From Cylicocyclus nassatus (taxonomy: Eukaryota > Nematoda > Chromadorea > Rhabditida > Strongylidae), in contig CATQJL010000316.1 in assembly GCA_958299035.1 (NCBI GenBank), positions 14,230,347 through 14,294,346 of the forward strand: a DNA stretch of 64,000 nt, given 5' to 3'. The notes under the pieces are model-generated. The model was not told the origin of the DNA. It made no database searches and saw nothing but the letters and a program-made list of their open reading frames with translations. Made by a program: the position numbers and the translations under genes. Shown one piece after another: positions 1 through 11,754 of the stretch; positions within the stretch are counted from its first letter, which is position 1; every line of letters begins with the position of its first letter.

Positions 1-2081
1 TGAATTCTGGATTCCGTATGTTCTACACTTCGCGAAGCCTTTGTTTCAGTGTGACAATTACTTACAAGTTGCGTGCGTATAGCAATACAGTTTGTTTCTC
101 AACAATTTTTTGGCAGCTTTGAAATATAAGGTTATAAGGTTGTCAAATCAATGGACCGTTCCTTGCGCGATCGCAGCAGAAAACATATCGTTCGATAAAG
201 GAAAGCAAGCTTTTCCATCCGAATACTTGCAAAAATATCGATCTAGTAATGTTTAGAAGTAAAGTGCGAAAATATTGGCTTTCAAGGTCTTTGTGCTAAA
301 TTTGATTCTCGGAGACAAGCGCTTGGGAGAGACAAAAATCTATGTTTGTACTTTCAAAAGCTTACAGTACAATTATATATGTGAGAGTACCACAGCATTG
401 CATGTGCTGGAACATTCCACTTTTTATTTTTTCAACTTCTGACCTTAGAAAAAAGCAATGTCCGATGTGCACAATATTTGCATGGCCGAGTTAAAGGTTT
501 GCAGATGCGTTTTACACGAATTTGATTTTTATGTATTTTTTTTACTTTTGCTTTCAGACTTTACATGGATAAAAATTCCTGTGTTTGTTCGAATGCCAAT
601 AGTGCTTATTTTCATATATCTAAAGATTTCCTAGATCTTCATATCCATATGCCGCGTTCGCGTAAGAAACGGTCACCAATTTCCGGACAGCCTATTAAGT
701 TAACTTTAAGCCAGTACGAAAGGCCAAGATATATTTCGTAGCTGGTAACAAGCACGAAAAACTCGGTTGCAATTTGAGATGCTAGTATTGCTAGACATAC
801 AGTCTTCCTAGAACTGATTCGAGTGCTAAGGATGGAACTGAGTTGCTGTCCACTGATAACTATTGAAAATGCTTTACTGAAGAATGCGCATAGCGGAAAA
901 CATCTGACAATATGTAAGAGCTCTTACATCTGCGCGTGCAGCTATGCATGGCCATTCATTTTGTTAGATAGGCACTCTCCTTCCGAACATTCGCTAAGTA
1001 AGTATAATTGGGTACATCTTGCTGCACGATTTGAGCATGTGCCAAAAAGATAGAACGTTAGAAATGAGATGCTCATCGTAAAGTTTGCTGCAAAAGTTCT
1101 GTCCGTTGTGTACAAATCAACCGTGAGATTCTGCCTTTCTGCGTATTTATCATCTGGAAGATTCTTCTGGATTTTTCTGATGCATACTAAACTTCATTGA
1201 AATTCTCAATCAAGCGAGATTGCATGCCTAAGATCTCAGCTGGCAGAAATATTCGCCTCAGAAGTATGTTCTTGTACAAAAATCTCCACACGCCATCGAG
1301 TTAAGCCTTTTTATGGGTTACAAAATAAGGGTGTTATGGGGTTACATATGTACAGTATCACTTTCACGAAAATTCGACAGCTTGTAGGATTGAGAATAGA
1401 GTGTCAGACAGAGCAAGGTGCTCTTTCAGACCATCGCCGGGGGGCAGCTGGACCGCAAACTCGAGCTTTTTTGCAGGCGGCCAGCAGAGTTTTGAGGCGC
1501 AGGGCGCCAAACCTTTAGCGAGCGGTACTTCCTTTGCTGTCGCATGTTCTGCCAGCGGGTAATAATACAGAATTTTCTATAAGCGGTCGTCAAATAATTT
1601 CTTTCAACGAGCGATGACCTAGTTTTAAGCGAGCGCTCTGACTTTTGTTACGCAGTTACGGCCAAAGGTATCATCGATGGTTTAATTTCCGAGTTTGGAG
1701 TAATTCCTGTCAGCGGTACTATGGGTTGTGGGGTCCTCCTGGGCCTGCGGGCTCCAATTTTGCATTTCTCGCAGAAAGTCCGCGAGAATGCGGCCAAAAA
1801 GCCGCAATCATTCCCGAGTATTCTGAAACCTGGCCAACATTCTTTTGATTATCTGCGAGCGAACCGCAGCGAACTATTTTTCCGGTGCCCGCTTGACCAT
1901 GATTCGCAGGGCTCTCCCGGCGATCATAAGAGTTTTTCAGAAACGAATAATGTAATTTTACAGTGGCATTTTGAAGATTAATAGTCAAGTGTAAGTATCT
2001 ACATTTGAATAAATGAAAATTTCCAAACTTTAGCTTCAAGTACTATATTCGTTTAGTAAGGCAACTATCAATAAGCTTTAG
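1..2081. other. Region without a recognised gene
   Basis: No exon of the vWA-like family was recognised upstream of 2082. An acceptor ending TTTCAG at 555 opens a 61-codon frame that stops at 741, but it matches nothing I know. The part from about 1400 to 1980 is more GC-rich, with repeated GCGAG/GCGGCC motifs, and resembles repeat sequence rather than coding exons. Confidence 0.3.
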
Positions 2082-2162
2082 GGTGATTGCCGAGTTCAAG
2101 AGGTTACGAAATGGGACACAAAATTGTCTCATCTACAACTTGCCGTGTCAATATCAATATGA
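2082..2162 (+). CDS. Upstream vWA-like paralogue, exon homologous to exon 5 of the main gene
   Basis: The sequence reads in frame through an acceptor ending CTTTAG and encodes a 26-codon segment beginning V-I-A-E-F-K and ending L-P-C-Q-Y-Q-Y. It aligns with the main gene's exon at 37363-37443 (V-Q-E-F-V-N-R ... I-P-C-S-F-N-Y). Both exons have the same phases: one base completes a codon at the start and two bases are left at the end. The donor is GTTGTG, which is weak, and the following intron is only 58 bp. In vWA folds this would be the buried strand that carries the third metal-site loop. The exons upstream of it were not found and may lie before the window or be lost behind the repeat at 1400-2000. 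Confidence 0.55.
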   Translation, partial: GDCRVQEVTKWDTKLSHLQLAVSISI

Positions 2163-2220
2163 GTTGTGTTCCTTATAGAACAATCAACAGAACGCCTTCT
2201 TTTAAGCTTTCAAATTGCAG

Positions 2221-2419
2221 TAGGGACGACCCAGTCAGGAAGATGTTTGTGCAAGAACTATCAAAGGTCAAACAAAGGGTAATGCTTGTCTCACTAACGG
2301 CCAATGCGTCGAAGGTGAAAGAGACATTCGAACTAGGAGACAGTTTCAATATAGTTGGAATGGAAGAAACAGATCTATCATCAAAAATCGCAAGTTTCTG
2401 CGCATCAGTCTCACTGCAG
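2221..2419 (+). CDS. Upstream vWA-like paralogue, exon homologous to exon 6
   Basis: The exon follows an acceptor ending TTGCAG and begins with one base that completes a split codon, as in the homologous exon at 51549. It encodes R-D-D-P-V-R-K-M-F-V-Q-E-L and later V-M-L-V-S-L-T-A-N-A-S-K-V-K-E-T-F. This aligns with A-D-D-E-D-A-K-G-I-V-Q-V-L and L-T-L-V-S-N-T-A-N-I-T-E-V-T-E-A-F in the main gene. The shared pattern LVSxTANxxxVxExF is the strongest evidence for a gene family here. The end is uncertain: a donor at CTGCAG|GTCAGC is chosen because it gives a short intron and an in-frame last exon, but the frame also stays open to a stop at 2546-2548. Confidence 0.6.
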
Positions 2420-2501
2420 GTCAGCGTTTTCACTTATTGTGCATTTATGTCACATAAGCCCAGGTTACACACTTTTCCTCTGAGTTTACTTGCTCTTCCA
2501 G

Positions 2502-2531
2502 TTTTACATGCAACCTGGATTACTTTTCTAG
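2502..2531 (+). CDS. Possible last exon of the upstream paralogue
   Basis: A pyrimidine-rich acceptor (TTGCTCTTCCAG) precedes nine codons (F-Y-M-Q-P-G-L-L-F) and TAG. The phase joins the preceding exon without a shift, and the implied intron is 82 bp. If correct, this paralogue ends without the long Thr/Ser-rich stalk that the main gene carries. The exon is too short to be sure of. Confidence 0.3.
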   Translation, partial: FYMQPGLLF

Positions 2532-2879
2532 GTGCACGTTCTCAGTAAATGCTGTGGGGAACAACAATACTTTGCAAATATCTCCACTAAAAAAGCTCTG
2601 TACTTCTAGAGTGGTGAAGGCTTGCTCAGTGAAGCGCTTGTTTCTTTATGTTGACTTTTTGCAAATACAAGAGTCAACAATTTGTGTAATATAGTCATTT
2701 TCTAGATTGTTGGCTTAAACAACATTGCTTGAAAAAATTTTCTTTCCGCAGATTTCACAATTCTTGAAGGGAAAACACTCACAGTAAGAGAAGAAAAAGC
2801 TGCGTTTAATGACACTTCAGAAGCTCGCCGCCCACTGTTCTATAACATCTGTGATGTCCAAATGTTATAGAACCTAGTT

Positions 2880-4080
2880 TGGGCATCGAAAAAAATAATC
2901 TCAATTTTGAAAGCAAGTTATAGATGCTGTCGCGTCTCCGCGAAAGGCGTTGCTCGAAACAGGAGGCCGGGAGCATCGGTTGCCGCGTTATCCGGCGACG
3001 ACTACGGTAGCCGTGACGCGTGTGTCGCAATCACCTCCGGACCTCTCCTTTGCTGGCTCGTTGCCACTCGGCGGCTATATAAGGCGGTCGCGCCTCAGTC
3101 CAGTGCTTGTTCATTTTGCTCTTTATCGATTGACTTCATTTCTTGTTCGAATATCATTTCAGCCGTTATGCTCCTGTCTTTTTTTAGTGAGAGCAGTTAA
3201 AGGCACTGGCTCGGCAAATCTCAACATAGTCAAATTTTCGCTTACCTGGGGTTATTCAATGCGCTGATTCCGGAGTTCCATTTTTGAGAGCTTGAAAACG
3301 CCGAAAACGAGCGCTTTTAATGCCCTTCCCTTTCGAATTGGACGAGTGCAGCAAGGCTAATGACGCCGAATCGTTGCAGGACCCAATGCTTATAGCATTG
3401 CGGCGGGCAGCCTCTAATGGTGAGAAGGAAATTGCCAACTCGTATAGATGCGTGCAAGAATGGCCTGCGCGTGTAAGTTTGAGAGCAATTGTGCAACCGG
3501 GATTGCACTGTTTTCATACTTGGGCAATAAGGAGTCTACCGCATTAAAATTTTGAGTTGTGAATTTTGCCGAGCCACTGCCTTTAAGTCGGAAGTCTTTT
3601 GGATTGGGGATTGGATACTAGCACTTAACATTATAGAGGAGGCCGGGAGCATCGGTTACCGTTCGGTTATAGAAGCACGTTAGTGAGGCTGAACGGAATT
3701 GGTTAAGTTGGAACTCATCTACAGGAGCTGGAGGGGACTACCGTCGTCTACAACCTTGGCGTTGCGCGGTGAATTTGTTGCACGGAACCTCGGGAGCCAT
3801 ATGCGTTTAAGAGTACTTCCACAGACGCGCATCGGTAGCATGGGACGGGCCCTCGTACCGTGTTTCGTTTAGTAGTGTAGTAACTTGTTTACCTAGTGTT
3901 TGTAGTAGTAATATGTAGTTTGCTTTAGTTTTGTGTCCTGTCTATTTCGACTGTAGTGTGTTGTCATGTGGATAAATTACTTAATCTAACATATGTTTCT
4001 TTGCTCGCGCGTTAGGTGCGCAGTAGGATAGGTACGTCGTTTAGTATTGAGCGAGCATCAGGGCTTCGGGTTACATCTAG
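2880..4080 (+). repeat. Unclassified repeat with TATA-like box, split by a MITE
   Basis: A 19-bp block (GAGGCCGGGAGCATCGGTT) occurs at about 2961 and again at 3639. The first copy is followed by a GC-rich stretch and a promoter-like CTATATAAGG at about 3076, then pyrimidine-rich sequence. A 390-bp MITE (3197-3586) sits between the two copies. The arrangement resembles the promoter end of a retroelement, but no terminal repeats or coding sequence were found to support a class. Confidence 0.35.
3197..3586. mobile_element. MITE with TTAAAGGCA termini, copy 1
   Basis: This is a 390-bp element whose ends are inverted copies of TTAAAGGCACTGGCTCGGCA, with one mismatch in the first 20 bases. Each end begins with TTAA, which may be the duplicated target, as in piggyBac-like transposition. 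It has no coding capacity. The same terminal sequence recurs at 5979, 11315, 18232, 27852 and 60681. Confidence 0.8.
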
Positions 4081-4339
4081 GTGTCATGAGCCCATTAAGT
4101 GGCTACAGAAGCCAAAAAATGCATTTTGCTGCCATTTCTTCTTTTAATTTGTCCAACGATTATCAAAGGTGTTATGAAAGTCTGAAAGGAAGATTATAAA
4201 AAGTAGCTCAAATCAGGATAGGTATGCATCGTGGATTAAAGATTCCGACGATTATCTGATCACCCATCAAAGGGCTTGGATCAAAAACATCTCTGCTAAA
4301 AAGAGGAAGAAACTTTGCTTTGAATGCCGTCTGTAGCGT

Positions 4340-4789
4340 TTATGTACCTTTTCTGAATGGTTGCGCAGGTCTGAAAAACGGCACATTTTGGACCAAACTA
4401 ATAAATGTTTGACGCATTTGTGAAGCTATCAGCTGTTCACCCAGTTTTTTGTACATTTTGTCGATAGGAGTTTGTGGATTTTTAATTTCAACAATTTTTA
4501 AGAACAAACTGTGATTGATGCTCGCAAATTCACTTCCGAAATTGCTCAGTTCCCTTTCTGCAAGCAAAAGCAAATGGCAAAGAAAGAATAAAACTATGGA
4601 GGAGAGAAATAGAATTGCTCGATTTAGATAGTTTTGGTAAAAGTTGTATGCCAAGTGAAGAACGTTATTTGATCCATAAGGAGTTATGAGTGCTGAAAAG
4701 CTATAAATGAATTGAAAAGTATGAGCAAACATATCGTATTCCTTGAAAAATCGTATGTTTTCAAGACCAATTTTTTGCCTGCCAAACAT
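4340..4789 (-). CDS. Uncharacterised ORF, 149 residues, with hydrophobic segment
   Basis: The frame is open for 149 codons on the minus strand. It contains one strongly hydrophobic stretch near residues 57-77 (L-F-L-S-S-I-V-L-F-F-L) preceded by an aromatic-rich segment. No family was recognised. Shorter minus-strand frames with several stops continue upstream to about 5550, so this could be the end of a decayed gene or transposon. It has no paralogue in the window and may be a chance ORF in AT-rich DNA. Confidence 0.2.
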   Translation of the reverse strand: MFGRQKIGLENIRFFKEYDMFAHTFQFIYSFSALITPYGSNNVLHLAYNFYQNYLNRAILFLSSIVLFFLCHLLLLAERELSNFGSEFASINHSLFLKIVEIKNPQTPIDKMYKKLGEQLIASQMRQTFISLVQNVPFFRPAQPFRKGT

Positions 4790-5978
4790 TGCGTTCCATA
4801 TCCCCTAGCAATTTAATGCAAAAAAAACATGGTTTGCCGAGGAATGCTGATGTTTTCTTTTCTAGCAAAACATTCGGCTTCGTCACAGAATTGCAGTGGG
4901 AAGTCTCTACGCACTTCGAGCAAAGATATCAATGTCAGTAAAAGTGTCGATAAATGTCACTCTCTTTCCCAAGTGTCACGTTCGCTTTTATTATCTTTTG
5001 GTTCGAAAATCACTGGTTTTTTGGATTTTCAAAAACTTTCCTTAAGAGATCCGTGCTTTCAAGGGGCTTTTTAGTCGAAATAGCTTTCTACATGACATCT
5101 GTATCGCTTTCTAGAGCGTTGAACGGTGGTTTCAAATCTCCCTTTCTGCGAAACGACATTCCGAAAGAAGTTTTGAGTGTTTAGAAATTAAAGCCTGTCA
5201 AGTCCTGCGTGGGATGCTGTACAAAAACACTTGCAAGGATTTCCACAAGCTGTGTTACCTTCTTGTACTCCTCGTAGTCTATGTATTTGATACAACTCTA
5301 CCTATTTTCAGCTCTTTTGCACAGCTTGTAGACAAATTTAAACCACTTACAACTTGAATATGTGGACTTTCAAACACTCATAACTTCTTTGGGAGAGTTG
5401 TTCCACAGAAGAGAAAGGCGATCTGAAATCAGCGTTTAAAGATGCGTCTAAATTTTTGAAATAATCCTCAATGTCATATAGAAAAGCGCCAAAGTTTGTC
5501 GTGGCTTTCTGTGAACCGTTGGTCCAACTGAGCCTTTTTGGAATCATTTCTTACGATTTTCAAAATACATTTCCGAGGGTTTTTGTAGATTTAAAGATAA
5601 AATTTTTTGTTGTTCTGAGCTCGTCTCATATTAGGTGTGCTCAATTCGTGCCACTCTTCATATATCCTTCCTCAATTCGTCCAGAATGATGATAGGCGAT
5701 TGCTTTAAACAGCGTTCGATGCGGAAAATCTTCTTCTTTCTAACAGCCATAATCTATTACGATATCTTCAATGGTCGCTTGAATAATCGTTAACCAATCA
5801 ATGGTTTTTACGTACACAGCTTGAGTACAATTTCCAGTCCCTTAGACAGAGCTTTGTTAAAAGTTAAAAAAATAAAACAAAGTATTTAATGATTTTTTGG
5901 CATCTGTAACCGGCTTTCTAGCAATTTTGTTATTCTTTCTTCAATGTTAACAAATTTCGTACCTCATCACGCCAAACC

Positions 5979-6348
5979 TTGAAGGCACCGTCCACCCAGA
6001 ATATGGTCGATTGGATTTCGATGCCTAACAGTAGTTTGGCCCCCAGCTGTATATTTGCCCGACTCGCGCTGCTAGAAGTTGCTTCCGAAACGACAAAATT
6101 GCTTTAGAAATCGCTTTGGATGACGGGTTTGCCACGTTGACTCCTCCCATTTAAGTGGGCGCGACGTTCGTTTCGCCCATTTGAGCGCATCTGACCAATC
6201 ACCGTTCCGCACAAATCGCCCTGCGGGTTCTCTAAAACGGGGTTCGGAGTGCGTATTCCTGACCTTGATATTCGGAATCAAGGACATGAGAACGCCCCGG
6301 AACGACAAAAACATGGAAGTTAAGAATCTGGATGGACGGTGCCTTTAA
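5979..6348. mobile_element. MITE with TTAAAGGCA termini, copy 2
   Basis: This 370-bp element has inverted ends TTGAAGGCACCGTCCACCCA and TTAAAGGCACCGTCCATCCA (the second read on the minus strand). One TTAA has decayed to TTGA. It shares the GGCACCGTC terminus with copy 4 at 18232. No coding potential is seen. Confidence 0.75.
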
Positions 6349-7663
6349 GGAACATTGAACAGGGAAGAACAATTAGGGTGTCATTCGATAGAGCTTTTTC
6401 TCCTCTTTCAATGGAAGTTTTTTTTTTTAATTTCAAAGCTTCGGAAGCAAAATCATTACGATTCTTGTTTCTCACACTTCTCAAGCTGCACTCGAAAATC
6501 TCGGTATCATTATTTCGAAGCGGTAAAAGTTCGTGTGCCTTGCAAAATTAGTGCTTGGTCAAAATGGATTTGTGGAAGATTGACTTTTCAACATTTGTTA
6601 GTGTTTAAAAGTTTGTACATATAAATACTTTACAAATTAGACATTGATGCTTAGAAGTACAAACTATTTAGAAGTCAACTAAAGTTACCAACAAATTCGT
6701 TACTTTTTGCTTTGTTCACTCTACTCAGCTCTCGATAAAGGCTTCTCGGAATCTAAGAAATAACTAAAGTTAGGGCAAATAAAAACTTGATATTAACTAT
6801 GACCATCAAAGATATCGGAGCACTGACTACCAAAGGTAAAAGGGTTTTTTTTCCAATGAACACTGTTTAGAGCATTTGCCTATCATTACATCGAAGTTGG
6901 GGATGGGTCTGAACAACAGCTTTTGTAGCTTATATCATTGTCGGTCACCGCAAGAATCAGGGAAAATTCTGTACCAGCATAAATCAAAGTGTGTTCTTCT
7001 TGTTAGTATCCATTCAGGATTTGATATTTCTGCAGTCCATAAGGTCTTTGATGCACACTCAAGTTCAAGACTGCTTCGTTGTTTTTGCCAAAACCATATG
7101 CAGATAAGCGTTTTTTCTCAAAGTAAAGTTGTTAATTTGGTAGAAACGGTGAAATTTGAAAAAATGATATTGAGAAGATGTGCTTAGGTAGAGCAATAAT
7201 CGCTTCAAAAGTTTTTCGAGAGAAAGATGAAGAGTTGGGTTGATGCCCAAGTTTTGCAAAAAAAAATCATGGAAATATTTTCTAAACGATTCTTAAGATG
7301 ATTGATTTCTACACATTAATGGCGGCCAAGTGAAACGTTAGTGTTCAGCAGGCGAACATTCACTATGCAAAAACTCTGCAAAGTCTTACGGTTCCAACTT
7401 CTTGGCGATCTCAGGACAGGTTCACGTTTCCGAATCCTTCGACTTCTCGGCATCAAACATGGCGTTATTCAAACTAATAACTCTATTCCTCACTGAGTTT
7501 AGGGTAGAGGACTATATGTCGCCGAAAAAGGGCGGTCCCCGCGGTCATTTTTGACAAATACGCACTCTTGTACATGCGCGGACATGCGTTCCTGCAGGGA
7601 ATCCGCGCGGGACTCTTCCAAATTCGGCGACGTATAGTCTCCCACCCCTGAGTTTACGAGCAT

Positions 7664-8001
7664 AGAGGTCGAAGTGTCCTTTTCAGATGAAATGTACACG
7701 ATATTAAAAAGCATAAAACGCTGGTTACAAATCTGCCTTCCTTATTTGTGGAACGTTTGTGGCCGAGAAGTTATGAGCGTTTATGGAGCGAAAAACTAAA
7801 AGTGCATTCTAGAAAATTGAATTGTTAAAATTTTATAGCCGTAAATGAAGCCACCAAGTGTGATTTATTCTTTATCTCAGAAAACGGTTCATAACTCCTT
7901 GTTTATGAACATTCCGCAGATCAGGAAGGCAGATTTGGAAATGACGTTTTATGTCCTCAAATGTAGTATACATCCCGTCTAAAAAGGCCTTTTCGATTAC
8001 A
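7664..8001. repeat. Foldback (inverted-repeat) element
   Basis: The left arm reads CATAAAACG, then AAATCTGCCTTCCT and GTTATGA. The right arm carries the reverse complements AGGAAGGCAGATTT, CGTTTTATG and TCATAAC in mirrored order. Arms are roughly 100-140 bp and imperfect. Weaker matching extends outward on both sides. No terminal target duplication could be fixed, so the class is unknown. Confidence 0.5.
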
Positions 8002-8684
8002 CACTTGCCTCCCTTGTTAGTAGTAATCTCTAGCAGCAACCCCTACAATTTCAATTCCATGTGCTTTGTTTGGGCTGTGGACGGCATCATTTTTACCAAA
8101 ACCGTAAAACCACAAAATTTACCAGCTTTTGGAAAATGCGAATTTTTTTCCTATTTCTATCCAAAAATCATAAATTTTGATCAAATCTGTACATCACATC
8201 ACAGCCTACATAATGTCAAAATTTGGAAGCGGCAATACTGTTAGGCAATGAGCTATTCCAAACTTTATCGAGTATTCGTAACGACATTTTTGATTTTTAG
8301 ATCTTGGCAGGGCATTACGGTACACCAAGCGTGTGCTGTGAAGCAAAATATTCAATGCTCCAGCTGCTGTGCATCGAGAGAGCAAAGTTTCATTAAAATT
8401 CTAGCAAAATGCTACTTTGCAAAATCTGGATTGCACAAGCCTGATAGTTATCACAGCAGAGAATTTGTCACAGTTTGACTTTATAAAGAAATTGATATTA
8501 CCGTAAAGATTTTTGAATTGAATTTGTTTGGTCAGCGTTAAAGTTATGAAAAGTTGCAAAATCAGCTGTCGATCTAATGCTTTCCTTGATATTCTCATGG
8601 GATTTAAACAATTTGCGCAAAGCTGTTTTCCGGTGCCTCTTTGTTTTGTATGATTATTACCTGATAGTTCAAAAATCATTTCAG

Positions 8685-8797
8685 ATTTATGAACAGAGAA
8701 AAGTTCCTCAAAGTTCTAAAACAAGTTCTTCCTTTGTCAGTGATTGCCATTGCTGCAGTTGCTGCTCTTGTGCTAGTCCTTACATTTTCGGAAAAAG
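8685..8797 (+). CDS. Orphan transmembrane exon of the vWA-like family
   Basis: An acceptor ending CATTTCAG precedes a segment with a methionine at 8689, then R-E-K-F-L-K-V-L-K and a hydrophobic helix L-S-V-I-A-I-A-A-V-A-A-L-V-L-V-L-T. It ends with E-K and one base of a split codon before GTGAGG. The main gene's transmembrane exon (24284-24391) has the same design, ending K-E-K plus one base before GTGGGT. The start phase differs: a first exon of the 21413 or 61390 type would hit a stop here, so translation may begin at 8689 or the exon may be orphaned. It could also be an alternative N-terminal exon spliced to 30949 downstream, since its end phase fits. Confidence 0.45.
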
Positions 8798-9334
8798 GTG
8801 AGGCTCTTCTCATAATCTGCATGTAGGTGAAATCACAGTTGGGTTTTTTTCGCTCGAGTATAAGCTACAAGTTATAAATTAATTAACTTTTTGCTTTTGC
8901 TTTACATTATACATAGACTGCCTGTTTTGAATTTGGTCTTCATTAGTTTTTACTAAACTGTTCCTTTCACTGGGTCGTTACATGAGTCTTGTTGCACTTT
9001 GGTTTTTACGAAAATAAGCCCTACAACTTCCTGTTCTCAAACTTGTTCGAGATAGCATTTGATAGAGCAAAGCAAGCTCTACAAGGGTGCACGTAAAAGA
9101 TCTCCATATTTGATCCAGATCAAGTCTGAAGCTAAAAAAGTAGTATTCGATGCTCGAAATAGGAAAAAAATTGAACCTTTTTTGAAATGGATTCTTTAAC
9201 ACTCACCTCACATGTATACAAATCAGACATTCATATGTACTGTGCTGTATCTTCTTCGGTCCGAGAAAATAAGAATTTTAATGTTTTCGCTAAAGTGATT
9301 CTCTGCTATTCCTTTCAAATAATTGTACTAGAAC

Positions 9335-10578
9335 CAGGGCCCGGCACGAGGTGGGCAAACGGGGTTTTCCAAAACGAATTCCCCTTTGATCCCAATAAAT
9401 TTTACGAATACCCCCTTGAGCCCAAAAATGACGTTTTATGCTTGTGCGACGAGATTACCGGCCACACTTCGCCTAAAAGCGCTCAAAAGCGCCCAAATTG
9501 CTCAAATTCCTCAAATTACTCCTCAGCTGTATCAAGATAGAAAATAGGAAGAAAATTAAGCAAGAAAAGTGATTAAGGAATGAGAAAATATCAAAGAAAC
9601 GCAGTCATAGGAATGAGAGACGCCGTTCCCGCGCATATCGATTGACTGGGGCGCGCTTTCTATCTTAGAAAGCTAGGCTGCTGATGCAATTTTGGGCTCT
9701 AACAAGGACAAGAGGAGGAGTTTCGGAACCAAAATTTCACCATGTAGTAAACTTTATGTGTACAACAGATTTATGTAAAAATTTTGAAAAAATTATGTGA
9801 ATTGAGAGTTTTGCCGACCTCAGGTGGGAATTAGGTCGGCAAATGCCGACCTAATTTGGAAATTAGTTAAGTACGCTCTTCATTCACATAAGTTTTTCAT
9901 AATATTTTATACTTTATTAATTAGTCCTATTGCGCATATGCACACCGAAACCCACGCGATTTCGTCACCTCTGCGTTGCAAACGAGCCATTTTTCCACTT
10001 CTTTGGTAACGCAAAATTTTCAGAAAAAAGTTTGCCACAACCTTCAGTCACATAATTTTTCAATGAAACTCCTCAGTTAAGCCCTGCAAGCCCGTGTGCA
10101 TGTACTTACCAAGTTTCATACCATATCGTTCATCTGCGCGTTCCAAACGAGCCGTTTGAATTCACATCTTCATTTACCAGTTTTGCGAAATTCTCGGAAA
10201 AAATGCTAATTACTCGTTCCGTTCACATAAGTTTTTCATAATTTTTCATACTATGTTTCCACTAGCCTCTCTCCGTTCGCATACAAAATTTGGTGCCATA
10301 TCGTTACACATACATTGAGAACTAGTCATGTATGCAGTTACAAATAGCATCGCTTGGGCGACGTTGCGGGTGCGGCAATAAGCGACGCGCGGTTTGACGC
10401 GCGCGAACTCCAGTGTTCGCCTGTTGAGGCACATAACATGTCAAGATAAGTAGCGAGCATGAACTACCAATTTTTTTTCCGCGGCTACGCCCCGGACCCC
10501 GCAAAACGATTTCCCCTTTGCTTTTTGGCCCCAAAACGATTTCCAGCTTGTCATTTGCCGACCTCGTGCCGGGCCCTG
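9335..10578. mobile_element. Non-autonomous hAT element, 1244 bp
   Basis: The ends are inverted copies of CAGGGCCCGGCACGAGGT, and the element is flanked by a perfect 8-bp duplication ACTAGAAC at 9327-9334 and 10579-10586. The CAGGG terminus and 8-bp duplication are the hallmarks of hAT transposons. No transposase frame is present. The interior holds a palindrome at about 9830-9858 (AATTAGGTCGGCA and its complement). It also has three diverged ~170-bp repeats near 9880, 10050 and 10220, each starting around TCACATAA followed by a T-rich run. Confidence 0.88.
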
Positions 10579-11314
10579 ACTAGAACTTTTAGACGTACTA
10601 CCTCCAATTTTTAGCACTCCAGACCCTCAAATTTTCAGTATGGATAATAGATAGAAAAACTCAGTAAGGGGATTTTTCGATACTTGTCAACATCAAGGTT
10701 AGTTTAAAATTTGCAACTGTACTCGTAGCGTTCATTAGCTACACGAAAAAAGCCAAAGCATTGCATGCTAAAAACTGCCAATTTTGTTCTTCTCAGTTTC
10801 CAATTAATAAAAAAATACAGCACCGATACACCGATTGTTCTAGAGGTACCTTCCGATTCGCAGATTTTTTTGATTTAAAGTGTTATAACTCTTCTCAAAG
10901 TAACAACCTTAAACAAGTGAAATTCCTAAACCAAGCGATATGGCTATCACAAATACAGTATGACATGCGAGAAGGTCAAGTGAGAGAAAAAGAGATTTAG
11001 AGACTTTGCAAGATTTGCTTCAAGACATCTGTGGCACATTAATGTCCTTCCAACATCGAGTAGTCTTCGAAAATTTTTCAATTGCTGAGTTGATTCGAGT
11101 TGTTCTTGCTGCGTGAAAAATTTTTTGATAAAATCAAAGCCATGCTCAAATTTTCCTCCGCTCGCGCAGGTATGCCGGCTTTCCAGTACTTGACTTTTCT
11201 TGCGTTGCGAACGAAAAAAGCTAATTGGATGGGTTTTTGCTCGCTCTAGCTTTACTCTAACATATGCTTTATTAAATGCATCACTTGTCATTACGAGCAG
11301 ATTATTGTCGCTTG

Positions 11315-11754
11315 TTAAAGGCAGCGTCCACCCCGAATTCAACCCCATTCCGTCATTCTGGGGCCTTTCCGTGGCCCTGATTACAGTTCCGAACTTCAAA
11401 CTCTCCAAAATTCACAAAAAGACTCAATTCCAGGGAACCGTGACTTGAAGGCGAGTTTCGAATCGCTCGTCCCCGTCGGCAGGGCCAGCGGGGAGGAGCT
11501 GCAACTACATGAGTGCAGTTGCATTGCAGTGTGCAGCTTCTGCTCACTACCATGTCAATACGTGTCGGGAGGCAGTTCCTGACTGGGCGGAGTCTGATAT
11601 CAGAATCCGCCCAGCCAGGGATTTTCAGGCCCCTTATCTTCATTCGGAGATCACGTTAGAAGACCAAACCAACGCAGATGCTCCTTTTCTGTGGCCTACA
11701 TTCAGGATCGACACTAATTGGAGGAGGTTAGGTTTAGCCTGAAACTGCCTTTAA
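11315..11754. mobile_element. MITE with TTAAAGGCA termini, copy 3
   Basis: The 440-bp element begins TTAAAGGCAGCGTCCACC and ends GAAACTGCCTTTAA. The inner parts carry further inverted blocks: GGGAGGCAGTTCCTGACTGG lies near 11569 and TCAGAATCCGCCCAGCCAGG near 11600. Its right-hand TTAA is shared with the piggyBac-like element that starts at 11751, so the two are fused end to end at one TTAA. Confidence 0.7.
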
